Of a stretch of DNA of 64,000 nucleotides, positions 1 to 10,640 are shown piece by piece (position 1 is the first letter of the stretch; each line of letters begins with the position of its first letter). Source of the stretch: Nageia nagi (lineage: Eukaryota > Pinophyta). Location: positions 33,232,001 to 33,296,000 of the forward strand of contig JBITNC010000002.1 of the NCBI GenBank assembly GCA_050084985.1, written 5' to 3'. The translations under genes and the position numbers were made by a program. Under the pieces are notes generated by a model. It was not told where the DNA came from, did not search any database, and saw nothing but the letters and a program-made list of their open reading frames with translations.

Positions 1-505
1 TACAGTACTTGTATCCCTGTATTATTGATTAGGATTCCAAGAAATTCTCCTCAAAAGACTTGAAGAATCGGATGAAATAGCAACCCTCTTAAAAGGATTT
101 ATAGGCATATGCGTAAGAGAATGAGGACAGAGATTTTAACAAAAGTGTTGCCTTCACATACTATATAAACCCCAATAATTACAGACCTTACGCTGATTTG
201 CATTTTATTATGACATGAAACCAGCAACAATATTTTTTTGAAAGATATGGTCATTACAACACATAAAAGACACAATTCCTCTTTCTTTTTCATTAATAAT
301 CCCTGCCCCACCATAGCACTTTTGGAAAGCACAAGACTGATGCCTTGGTCCAGACCTCATATTCCAAAAAGGAGGGTGCTCTGGATTGAGGGTAGGACGA
401 CTAGAGTTCAAAGGAGGGAAGGTTGATAGTTGTTAATATGTATATAATCTATAGTTGTCAATGTTTATATAATCTGCTGTTTGTTGCAATGGACAACCTT
501 CAAAA

Positions 506-591
506 TTAAGAAATGATGACAGAATCCCTTAATATATGAGCCTTGTCTGGATCAATCACGTCAAAGTCGTCGTCCTCCTCCTTTCCTTTAT
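506..591 (-). CDS. Candidate terminal exon with acidic C-terminus (host gene)
   Basis: On the minus strand there is a short open stretch of about 28 codons ending in TAA at 508-506. It is rich in Glu and Asp and ends in the residues RDSVIIS. A splice-acceptor-like AG lies just upstream (592-593 on the plus strand), and the frame is closed by a stop directly beyond it, as expected at an intron boundary. I do not recognise the protein. It could be the last exon of the gene whose candidate first exon is at 2782-2907, or of a different gene. Only the open frame, the AG and the stop are seen; the exon status is inferred. Confidence 0.25.
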
Positions 592-1508
592 CTCAATCTG
601 GCAGAAGACTCAATCAACTTTCTCGTCTTCCTTTTAGACATATAAAGAGTGAATCATCAATCTCTTCCAATACCTGGGGCACCTGTGAGCTTCTTCCTCT
701 GCATTTGGTTCCCACGGCCTATAATTTTAAGTATATACCCTAAAAAAATACATGTTGTAATCAATAAGGATATAAGCATTTGATGAGGCACATATTGTCA
801 AAAAATAATAAAAAAGAAAGTTTTGATCATGGGTGTGCTTGAAAAGCCTATAAAGTACTTGAGTTTGATCAAATGCAATGTAGATTAAAATCAGAACAAT
901 ATCTACAGTAAGACCAAAGTATGTTTTCTAGATACTTGATAATTTCTCTAAAATGAAGAAGTGTAATTCCTTGAGATTGAAGAACATGTCGCAAGTGGTT
1001 GGCATTTAGAAACATTTTTCAGTTTTGGGGGCTCTGACCTGGTCATGGTATATTAATATAGTACTATACTAAATGCAAAATACTCATTTCAGCCATGGTA
1101 CTACTAGCCATACCTAACCTTCGCAAAAACTTAGCTAGTCTTTGACGCAGTCAAAACTTGGACTCAAAAAAAACTCTATTAAGTAAAAACTATTAAAATG
1201 AAGACCCTTTTCACAACAAAGCACCAAAATATGGCAACGAAGAACAAGTTCACTGCTAACCGCTTAAAAAATCAGTAAAGCAAAAGAATCTGCAAGACGT
1301 GTGGGAGTTGCACACATACAGCTCACAACTTGAGTCTGACTACTATAATTAGTTTCAAATAATGAAAAGCACATGGAATCAAGAAGCTGGAAACTGTTCT
1401 GCCCAGCAAAACAGGATTGCAATGAGAAAGAACAAAATTGTTGTTGAGATGGTAAGGAGCAAAGAAAAAGACAACATGAAAACGGTTTTCCATGGAAGTT
1501 GTTCATAC

Positions 1509-1567
1509 CATGGATTTTGCTGAGGATATCTCCACAAAAGCATTCAGAATTGCATCATAACCAGGAG
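1509..1567 (-). CDS. Candidate 59-nt internal exon (host gene)
   Basis: The minus strand reads an AG acceptor (after a short pyrimidine-poor tract), then 59 nt, then a GTATGA donor. One frame is open across it and reads PGYDAILNAFVEISSAKSM. The peptide is of normal composition, unlike the surrounding low-complexity DNA. I cannot name the protein. Size and splice signals are typical of a small plant exon, but chance cannot be excluded. It lies between the candidate first exon at 2782-2907 and the candidate last exon at 506-591, all on the same strand. Confidence 0.25.
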
Positions 1568-2781
1568 CTGGCTACAAGTGCAATATTCAATGAAAAACGG
1601 GAGATGGGGGCAAAGACAATACATAAAGGAAATAAAATTAGATTTAATGTTGATTCATTCAAGAATACTACATAAGAAAACACATAAAAACAGTTAACTA
1701 TCAAGATAACCCAAAAAACAATGTACAAGTATCCTCCCCATGGCTGCTGTTGATTTCCAAGAACAGTGATGCCTGTCTACTTTAACTCCAAATATCCTCC
1801 CATGGCTGCTATTAATTTCCAAAAGCAAATTAAAACCATTTAAGTTTGTCCCTTTTCTTCTCTTAGCTTCAATGTAAAATGAATGTCCTTGCGGTCACTA
1901 TATGCATTTAAAGTGAATTTTAAGTTAGGTTAAGCATAGTTTTTTGGTATTGGGCTTTGGTTTGTTTTTTTAAATAGTGAGACATCTCCAAGAACCTTTG
2001 TTTTGTCAGAAACTAAAGTTTCTGAAATGCCAAGTACATGCTATTTGCTCGTGTACCTTCACATCTCAATGAAAAGTCTTCGTACCGGAAACCCATCTGA
2101 TCTAACATGTGTCACCTTCTTCTTTGAAAAAAATGTTAATCAACATCAAAATGCTCAAGTAAGAAATCCATAGGTGAATCATTCATTAATATTTTATTGC
2201 ACATCTTAAGTTCTTGTACCAATGAACATAAGATGTACAGCTTAGCAATAAACGCAGGAAATGCAGAGATATTTTAACAAATGCACAAATAAAAATAGAA
2301 TCTAAGAGCTCAGATATCATCTCTATGATTGTACAATTCAAAAAATTGTATCTAACAAAAAAGAGGATGCCAAATTACGAACAAGAACTACATGTATACT
2401 AGAATATTGGAAGAAGCAGACAGAGACTTCAACATGTATTTCTCACATGTGCGATTTGAATTGTCTTTACTTTACAATATACAAAGAATTAATTCAAAAG
2501 AATTGCATAGCTAAAAACACCTTCGAGTAAAAGAAATTGTAAGCTTTGTAATCTAAATGCCATCGAAGAAGATAATCATGAATTTTCAAATCAAAATAAT
2601 TAAAATAAGATTGACGATTTTATTATACAGCTTAATTCAGTTAGAAACAAGCATTAAATACATTATTGATCCATATTTGTTTCTAGACAAAATTTGATTT
2701 AAAAGAATGTGTTGGATCATTTTAAAAACAAAGAAAATGAAAACCCTAATCAGAAAAACACGACTAATTATTAATACATAC
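1568..2781. other. Probable intronic or intergenic DNA
   Basis: AT-rich sequence between two candidate minus-strand exons. A short minus-strand frame near 1990-2110 has an acceptor-like and a donor-like boundary but is too short to call. No transposon signature was recognised here. Confidence 0.3.
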
Positions 2782-2907
2782 CAAAAAGATAGTCAGAACA
2801 ATTTCTTCAGGTATTGAAGTGAGACTGGTGATCCGATGTATATGCGAAACGGCGGATTGTATGGTAAGATCCAGCAGGCTTGGGGTTAAATTGCGAGGCC
2901 GTGACAT
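2782..2907 (-). CDS. Candidate first coding exon of an F-box/LRR-like protein
   Basis: An ATG at 2907-2905 opens exactly 42 codons that end at a strong plant-type donor, GTATGT. The exon starts MSRPRNLTPSLLDLT and ends in the segment SIPEEIVLTIFL. That pattern (small polar, then L/I-P-E-E-hydrophobic-L-hydrophobic-hydrophobic-F-L) resembles the start of an F-box-like region in plant leucine-rich-repeat proteins, which act as substrate receptors of SCF ubiquitin ligases. The rest of the F-box and all LRRs are missing here, so they would lie in downstream exons to the left or outside the window. The upstream DNA (2908-3110) could be 5' UTR. The exon structure is visible; the family assignment is a resemblance only. 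Confidence 0.45.
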
Positions 2908-3418
2908 ATGATCTCTGCCGCATATGGACACCACACACGCTTATCAATACATGTGTTTCTAAACCCTACTTCTACTGTATTTTCTTGTTTTTGGGGAATC
3001 GATCCACCTGAAGGTTTTCCGTGATAAAATGAACATATATCGATGATGACGGTAGGGTATATACAATAAATATATATCGATTATGGTCGTTCATACCGCG
3101 GATGGAGCAGTGGCGGCTCCTCCCTTGCGGATGTGCTGGGAAGTTACAACTCCCTGCTGATTTGAATTTTCGTTGTGTGGTTCAATGGATATTATTTAAC
3201 ATATTATTCCTTTACATATAAAGGGAGGGGGCAGGTAGTGCGTTTCAATGGTTGTGAGGGTTATTATCATACATTTGTTTATTCATAGAACATATTTCAT
3301 TTCTTATATGTATATTAAATTATCAATTTTTGTGCATTAAATTATCAATTTTTATACATTTTTGTGTCAATAAGTAAATTGTAAGTAATTATTTTAAATT
3401 TATTTTAAATATATCATT

Positions 3419-3866
3419 GATAGAAGAGGGGATTCAGTAGTGGTGCATTCTAATTTTATGTCTCTTAAAACTTGATTAATAAAGTTGAACCATTTTAATT
3501 TTTTTATACTTTCTTCTTCGCATAGGTGTCTGTTTATAACAAAAAATTTTGAGTCGTCATCATTAAATTTGATAAGTTAATTAAATATGTGACTTGATAT
3601 TCAACTATTGATGCAAGTGTAATTGATAATGGGGGTTGTAATTCACACCCATGGTATGACTTTAGAAAATTGCTATTTTGGATAGTTCTTACGACTATGC
3701 ATATTCAACCTATCAAATTTGATGATGATGACTCAAAACCTTTGTTATAAGCAAACAACTAGGCAAGGAAGAAGCTATAAAAAATTTAGAACTTTACGAC
3801 TTTATTAAATCAAGTTTTAAGAAGCATGAAGTTAGGATGCACAACTACTGGGTCCTCTCCCCTATC
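3419..3866. repeat. Foldback element (about 170-bp inverted arms)
   Basis: The arm at about 3419-3590 is matched in reverse complement by about 3700-3866, with roughly 105 bp between them. Both arms contain the same landmarks in mirrored order: GATAGA/GATAGG, CAGTAGTGGTGCAT, CTTAAAACTTGATT, TTATAACAAA, TTTTGAGTC and AAATTTGATA. There is no coding capacity. The structure suggests a MITE or foldback transposon relic. I did not identify a target duplication. Arms have diverged, so it is old. Confidence 0.6.
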
Positions 3867-4029
3867 TTTTGTAGGTTTTTTTTGTCAAAGTTACTTATAA
3901 TTTAATTATTATTAATTATGTATATATGTGGATTTTTTATGATGGTTTCTTCTTTAGTAGAAGTTTCATATACATTTGAAGATTTTGTATATATTGGTAA
4001 TGATTTCGAATAAACACCTTTAAAAATTC

Positions 4030-4760
4030 ATTTCGAAAGTCTTTCGTGAGATAAGTTCTCAATTCCTAATATTACTTTGCCCATGCAAGATTTTAATAAG
4101 GCATGTAAATGGCTTGAAGAACATACATTGATAGGTTACTTTATTGGTTACATCTTTAATGACATCCTCATTCGAGAACGAATACAATATATATGGTAAC
4201 CTCGCCATTTTGAAGTCGAATGCATCCAAAATCTTACCAAAATATTTTTTTACACTTTCGCTTTAGTTACTTTCAACATGTTACAAATATCCTTAGGAAG
4301 AGCCTTAGTAGTTCATAACACTCTAATAATATTTCAATCATGGCACCATAACTATCTTTTTTTTGTTGATATTTCTCTTAGAATGTTAATTTGGGTTAAT
4401 TTTATGTCAATTTGAGTTAAGTTTATAGCCCTCTCACTATCAATGTATCCATTTTTTTAATCCCTTGTTACCCTTATTTGTAAGTTTATATACATGAAAC
4501 ATTCCAAGTTCTATATTGTTAAACCTAATGACCATGTGTGTGTTGAAATTGACTTGCCTAAGCATCTAAAGAATTTATCAATATCAAAGGTGGAGACACC
4601 CATTTATAATAATGATTCATTTATATCAATCTTCCATATACTTACTTTTTGCTATCAATTTGTAACTCATAAAATCAAAGATTGCCCTCTTATGGAGGGA
4701 TGTTGCAAGCTTAAGATTCCCCAAATTGCTCCCTTTATTCATACATCAACAACATAAGTC
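4030..4760 (+). pseudogene. LINE ORF1-like relic
   Basis: A decayed plus-strand coding stretch. The clearest part is an 87-codon frame at 4494-4757 containing VKPNDHVCVEIDLPKHL and then a C..F.THKIKDCPL segment. This resembles the plant L1-type ORF1 layout: an RNA-binding module with a 'VCVEIDL' strand followed by a CCHC knuckle ending in 'H.I.DCP'. The first cysteines are degraded. Upstream the frame is interrupted by stops and shifts. A LINE endonuclease-like start follows at about 5220, which supports the assignment. Confidence is limited by heavy decay. Confidence 0.45.
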
Positions 4761-5139
4761 ATTAATGGTTCTCCATGTGAATGGGACAAAGTAATCAATT
4801 ATAAAAATAAAAATGTTTACCTTATTTTATTGCATGTCCCTCATCCTAAATCCATTCCTTCTTTTATGCCAATATAATCTTATCATATCTCTCTACCAGT
4901 ATCCTCCCATCTAATTTTTCCCCTTGCTCCATTACTCCTAATCTTAGTGAAACATATGAACTTATTATTAACCCATGTTTGATAGCCTCCACCTCCTTGA
5001 ATTCTCATCCTACCTCCAAAGAAACTTTGAACAATCAATCTTTTAGTAACCTTTGTCACTCTCATAGCCCTATTAAATATAAAGGAGGGGTGTCTCTAAA
5101 GAATAAGTGTTAATTAGATTTCACATATAACAAGTATCA

Positions 5140-5750
5140 ATATTTTATCTCTAATGTTATTAATTTTTTTGTGTACTTTGAAGATTTTAGTATGTTGAAG
5201 GAGTTATGCTCCTTGATCATTCCTCATGGTATTTTTATCTTGGAATGTTTGAGGATTGACAAAGCTAATAAAAAATACATGGTGTGATAGAGTCTTTCTA
5301 ATATAACTCATAAATATGGTTATATCAACTTCCTTTATCTACAAGAAATCAAGATTTCATTTTTTTGTTACAAAATACTTATTAATTTATATGACCTAAT
5401 AGCCAAGTGTATGCAACTTCTCATTATTTGAATTCATATGGCATCATCATCCTTTTGTCGTCTATTTATTCTTCTCATTTCAGGACTTGGTAAATGAATC
5501 CATCTTCTCATGTTGTTTGTATCCTTATAGATATTATTCATTAATTGTTTGTCATTGTCAATGTTTATGCTTCTAATAATGCATTTCACAAATACACTTT
5601 GTGATGATGGATTATTCTTTTTCTTCCTCTTGCCACTTGGGCCATGTGTTTGTGATTTCAACAAGAGTGAGCATATAATTGATAGCATAGGTATGTAGGT
5701 TTTAATGCATTGGGTGAGGGGTAAAAAAGAGGTATGGTTGCATAAAAAAT
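5140..5750 (+). pseudogene. LINE ORF2 endonuclease relic (N-terminal part)
   Basis: In different frames this stretch shows the landmarks of the apurinic-type endonuclease of plant L1 elements. They are a start like 'FLSWNV.GL' near 5236-5270, an 'LQEIK' segment near 5340, 'NVYASNN' near 5555-5580 and a degraded 'DFN' motif near 5650-5660. They occur in the right order and spacing for the first 200 residues of ORF2. Stops and frameshifts interrupt it, and no reverse transcriptase follows, so this is a broken fragment. It is separate from the larger LINE relic at 12.4-15.75 kb. Confidence 0.5.
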
Positions 5751-6110
5751 AAACTTAGCTTGTTAGAACCCAATTTCTCCTTTTCATCTTCTACATATTT
5801 ATGCACATTTGATTTTCTTGCTCTAATTAGCAAAGGGGGGTAATCAAATTTTAAAATGACATGATCATGTTATAATTTATTATGAAAGTATCTTATCTTT
5901 CTTCTAACATTCATGAACTTCTCCTATTGTGAAGGTCATTTATGATACCATTATTTTTAATAATTTTCCTAAGCTTTTTGGCATTGAGTATTCCATAGCT
6001 TAGCCTCTTTAATAAATCATAATTTATCATGAATATTTTTTCTCCACCATCCTAACTTTTTTATTTATATTAGGACCTTTGGTTTGAGTCCTTTACAAAT
6101 TGTTATCCTA

Positions 6111-6410
6111 ATTTTAAATTACCTCTTTATAGTTTAAGTGGGCAATGAATAACAACCTCCTTATGTCCTTTACCGATGATTTATATGACCATATGCAGGC
6201 ACTTATTAACTGCCACCATAGGGAGTTAACTTTTAGCCCTTTATGGGTGTTAATCTGTCCACCACCTATGAGCCCATTGCTAAAACTTAACTCCTTATGG
6301 TGGCGGTTAATATGTGCCCATGAATGGTCATATATATAAATCATCGCTAAAGGATATAAGGAGGTGGTTAGTAATTGCCCCCTTAAACTATAAAGTGGTA
6401 ATTTAAAATT
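6111..6410. repeat. MITE-like palindromic element (300 bp)
   Basis: The outermost 29 bp (starting AATTTTAAATTACC at the left, ending GGTAATTTAAAATT at the right) form a nearly perfect terminal inverted repeat. The inner parts continue as mirrored arms of roughly 130 bp, with shared blocks such as CCTCCTTAT, GATGATTTATAT and the TTAACTCC/GGAGTTAA pair. The centre is an unpaired loop of a few tens of bases. There is no transposase. The structure is that of a non-autonomous DNA transposon (MITE). The flanking bases are too AT-rich to fix a target duplication. Confidence 0.7.
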
Positions 6411-6889
6411 ATTATCTAATGATTACTTTAAAAAAAAATAAGTGTAATCTAAAAGTATTCTTCCACCAAAAAACTTAATGAAAGAATGCTTTCAAACTAT
6501 GCCCTCCCAAGATACTTGAGGTACACTAGCCCTATAGTTCAACCATAGTACTAGCCATGGGTTCTTAGAGGATGGCCCAATGGGATCAACCAATCATCGT
6601 TTATTCTCTTACCTTACTCATCCTTGTCTAATACTAATGGTACCTAAAGGAATTCCTAACCACACCTCTATAGTGGCTCAATCCATGGATATTCGACATA
6701 CTACCTTTTTCATACTTGTAATAAACATGTTAAAAAGTGAAAAAGTACCTTTTTATGCAATTAATGGTTATATCAAGGATGACTTAAACTCTTTGATTTG
6801 ATTAAGTGGTTAGGAACCAATACTAATAATATAAAACCCATTGTATGTGTATCTTGCAATCATTTAACACCATGCATCTTGTTAAAAAC
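6411..6889. other. No recognisable feature
   Basis: AT-rich DNA between the MITE-like element and the left PPR-derived array. One 73-codon plus-strand frame (6580-6801) has no recognisable motif and I do not regard it as a gene. Confidence 0.3.
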
Positions 6890-7860
6890 TTATCGTGCCT
6901 TGTGTATTCTTCCATATTTTGCATACATATGATTTATTAGGGCACTCAAAACCACAATATTTGATTTACAAGCACCAAGTAGACACATCCACACACCTAA
7001 TTTTTATAGGTAATTTGGTAGTATATTGTCAAACAATTCTTTAGCCTTATGTATTCTTTCATATTTTGCATACATGTGATCTATTAGGGTACTCGCAACC
7101 ATGATATTCAATTTACAAGCACCAAGTAGACACATCCACACACCCAATCCAAGTTTTATGGGTATTTTGGAAGTATCTTATCAAATAATTCATGGGCCTT
7201 ATACATTCTTCCATGTTTTTTCATATATGCGATTTATTAGGGTACTCACAATCACAATATTTGATTTACAAGCACTAATTATACACATCTATACATCCAA
7301 TTCATGTTTTATGGGTATTTTGATAATAAAGTTCAAAGTACCCTCAGGATAGCTTGCAAAACCAAGAAGAGCTTGCAAAACCAAGAAGGTCAACAATACA
7401 TGCATAATGATTCATCTTAGGAATAATGCAATAAGAGTCACTCATATTGTAAGGGTTTATTTTGCATTTTGCATACATGTCTATTATGGCATTCAAAACA
7501 ACAAAATTTGATTTACAATAACCAAGTAGACACATCCACACACCAAAGTAGCACTTTTTGAAAAAATAAAATGGAACATGATTTCCTTTGTACTTGAAGG
7601 GATGCACCATGTCATTGTGCAAGACTATTTAGATCTTTCATTAGTTAGGATCACTAATAATCTCCATAAAAATATTCTTCATGTTTGAAACGTAATTGCC
7701 CAGTTCAGCATAAATATTTGAAAGTAGAATATAAGATGCAATATATTTAAGCTTCAACAAAAAAAGAATTATGTCCATATACATAAACTCTCTTATTCTT
7801 ACATTCTTATGTGATTTACAAGCACCAAGCAAACACATCCACATGGAAAGTTGAAAGTTC
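6890..7860 (-). pseudogene. Decayed PPR-derived tandem array, left (minus strand)
   Basis: On the minus strand, units spaced about 150-153 bp repeat a PPR-like segment (for example the block around CACATCCACACACC near 6981, 7131 and, degraded, 7284). The best-preserved pieces read VWMCLLG.CKSN, NAIIDMYAKCKIN and MNHYACIVDLLG (7344-7622). A fragment at 7641-7844 carries WMCLLGACKSHKNV and SYILLSNIYAELGNY, which are hallmarks of the last PPR and E motifs of PLS-class PPR proteins (organelle RNA processing and editing factors). Stops, frameshifts and a non-triplet unit length show these are pseudogene copies. The mirror array is at 10.64-11.88 kb. Confidence 0.65.
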
Positions 7861-8875
7861 CATCATTTTTTCATATCGTATAGTGTATTTAGATCATTTT
7901 CATATCATATGGTACAAATGCATCATTTCAAAACATATGGTGAATGAGGCCAACTTATTACTTTTGGATTGGTTTTTGACACTCATAAATTTTGAGTTGG
8001 ATAGTTACTTTCCTTCTCTAAGCCAATTTTTAGGCCCCATTTTGATACATCTTTTGAGATCCTTTTTCTACAAGCATGTGATTTTTATAAAGTTGGTATA
8101 TTAAACTTTGTACTGTGATATCAAGCACCTCCTTTGGTTTAACAGTGGTCTAATTGTACAAGCATGAAAAAGGTAATTTATCACTTTTTGACAGGTTTGT
8201 TACAATAGTCCCATAAGCTTTTGAGCCCTATTTTTGGATATGAATATTATGCAATGTATATGGAACATAAACATAAATATAAAAATAATAAGATTCAAAT
8301 ATTCTCCATAATTATGCTCGAACAATCAAAAATGCCCATATGATCAAGAATTATACAACATTCGATTTACAAACACCAAGTAAACACATTCACACATCTA
8401 GGTAGCACTTTTTTAAAAAAAAAAATGGAACATGTTTTCCTTTTTACCTAAAATCATGCACCATATGATTATGCTAGAATATTTAGATCTTGCATTACTT
8501 TGCATCACTAATCATTTGTACAAGAACATTATCCATGTTTGAAATGCAATTGCCCATAATATAAATATTTAAAAGTATAACATAAGATGCAACATATTTA
8601 GGCTTTAATAAAAAAAGGTTTATTTCCTATATATTTCATAACAACAAAAAATGATTGTTGCCCATAAAAATTGATAGACATGTATGTAAAATATAAAAGA
8701 TGAATGATACAAACATAATTTCATAGACTGCAATGATTGAATAATATGTTATTCATGGGCTCCTTTTTCTACAAGCATATGATTTTTAGAAAGTTGGTAT
8801 ATTAAACTCCAAATTGTGATATCAAGCACCTCCTTTGGTTCAATTGTAGTCTAATTCCACAAGCATGAAATGTAT
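7497..8875. repeat. Diverged segmental duplication (two copies)
   Basis: The segment 7497-7780 (PPR tail on the minus strand) recurs in direct orientation at about 8358-8640. Shared blocks include GATTTACAA.A.CCAAGTA.ACACA, TAGCACTTTTT and ATAAGATGCAA. The segment at about 8040-8170 recurs at about 8752-8875, sharing TGATATCAAGCACCTCCTTTGG. The order is the same, with some sequence missing from the second copy. This is a local tandem duplication that carried PPR debris. Confidence 0.6.
7860..7945 (-). repeat. Inverted outlier copy of the CATATG minisatellite
   Basis: Reverse-complement units (TCATATCATATGGTAC, then ATGCATCATTTC, then ATATGGTG) match the consensus of the large minisatellite at 9286-9790 in opposite orientation. 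This supports an inverted arrangement of this whole region. Confidence 0.6.
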
Positions 8876-9285
8876 TTGTGAATTTGTTTGCTTAGTACCT
8901 ATAGATTTCATAACTTGTAATATTTCATGTTTTTTAAGTTTTTCAAGAAGAACAACTAAGGGGGTATATCACTTAGATCATGTCATTTCAAGTAGAAAGG
9001 GTAGAGAACATGGAGAATTTCCAATTTGTTGCAAAGAGCATAGCAAAGGCCACACGAGCACCTAACATGTATTCTTATATGTATGTTGTTAATAAAATAT
9101 CATTCTTTTGGAATAAAAAGTCTTTAGGGCCTTTTTTGCACTTCTATTAATCATTTAGAGTTTCTCCCATAGAGAAAAGGAGAGGACATTGAGCACTTAG
9201 AACATTAGGTGGGCACATGGGAAACTTAGGCACACACTTATTATATTTCAAATATTATAGGTAAAGTAGAGTCAAGGGGGTAGAG
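8876..9285. other. No recognisable feature
   Basis: AT-rich spacer. A 66-codon plus-strand frame at 8865-9065 has no motif I recognise and no plant-gene-like context. Confidence 0.3.
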
Positions 9286-9790
9286 AAATTGTACCATATG
9301 GTCTGAAATGATGCAATTGTATTGTACTATATCATATGGTCTAACATGATGTAATTGTATTGTACTATACCATATGGTTTGAAATGATGCAATTGTACTA
9401 TACCCTATGATATGAGATTATCTAAATACACCATATGATATGAAATGATGTAACTACAACATATGATAGATCTAAGTATGCCATATGATATAAAATTATC
9501 TAAATGCACCAACATATGATATGAAATGTCAAATGATGTAATTGCACCATATGATATGAAATGATCCAAGTGTACCATATGATATGAAATTATCTAAATG
9601 CACCAACATATGATATGAAATTATCTAAATACTTCATATGATATGAAATGATGTAACTGAATAATATGGTCTGAAATTATGCAATTGTACCATATGATAT
9701 GAAATTATATAAATGCACCAATATATGATATGAAATTATCTAGGCACACCATATGGTATGAAATGATACAATTATACCACATGATTGGAG
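9286..9790 (+). repeat. CATATG-rich minisatellite, about 20 units
   Basis: About twenty degenerate units of roughly 20-30 bp. They consist of ACCATATGATATGAAAT followed alternately by a GATGCAATTGT-type or a TATCTAAATGCACC-type linker, giving a higher-order AB pattern. Each unit contains the palindrome CATATG. Two further units lie at 10466-10516 and reverse-complement units at 7860-7945. No coding sense is apparent. Confidence 0.8.
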
Positions 9791-10640
9791 GATATACAAT
9801 TCATATAAACTACAAAAAGATGCCCTTAAATTCTTTGATATGATTTAGCACTTGGGATTTTGGGAACTCACATACTTTAGAGTCCTTTAAGTATTTTTAA
9901 ATAATACAATTGACATGTTTTAGGTCTGACTTAATTAATTGATGCAAGTATATCAGTTGTTTGAGTAAATTTTAGAGCTTTAAAATGGAGTAGGTACATT
10001 CATGGACAAACAAAATCAACATGTTTTAGAGACCTTTAACTATTTTTCAGATAATGCAGTTGATAGGTTTTAGATTTGATTAAAACATATGGAAAATAAG
10101 TATGTAAGAAGTATTATACCTCATTTGATGCAAACTACCTAGATCCAATTGATCCTCCCTTGCCCTCCATGTCTTCCTCTCTTTTTCTAATTCCTCAAAC
10201 TGCCCTTGACTTGGTTTGAGATAATTTTTGGCAATAGTTGACTCATAACATGAATGAATTTGATGGCAAGTTAAGTGAATAAAGTGCTTTAATGATATTT
10301 GATGGATTATTACCAAAAATCTTATCAAATATTATTAAAGCACCTTCCACCTAACTCATCTCTAAATTCATTCATGTGACGGGTCATCGACTAACTTGCC
10401 TCAACTTCTTGTTATGCAACAATGACATGATTTTTTCAAAAAAAAATAAATAAATATTTATACAAATAATCTAAATGCACCACCATATGGTATGAAATTA
10501 TCTAAATGCACCATATGGTCTAGAATAAATCATTATATATACATTATATGAGGATCATTATTTGGTGTGTGCATTGTATGAGGATCATTGCTTGTGGCAT
10601 GCATTGTATGGGGATCATTGATTTGAACTTCATTGTAAAA
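9791..10640. other. Spacer, mostly featureless
   Basis: AT-rich DNA with a short outlier of the CATATG minisatellite (about 10466-10516) and a three-fold short repeat with the core GCATTGTATGAGGATCATTG near 10540-10620. An 82-codon minus-strand frame (10080-10328) has no recognisable homology. Confidence 0.35.

Noticed and set aside
4883-5065. 60-codon Gly/Arg-rich minus-strand frame
   Set aside because: It lies opposite the decayed LINE relic, has no motif and arises from a C-rich stretch on the plus strand.
9286-9790. CRISPR-like array
   Set aside because: Units are short, variable and lack unique spacers of constant length; the genome is a plant. It is a minisatellite.
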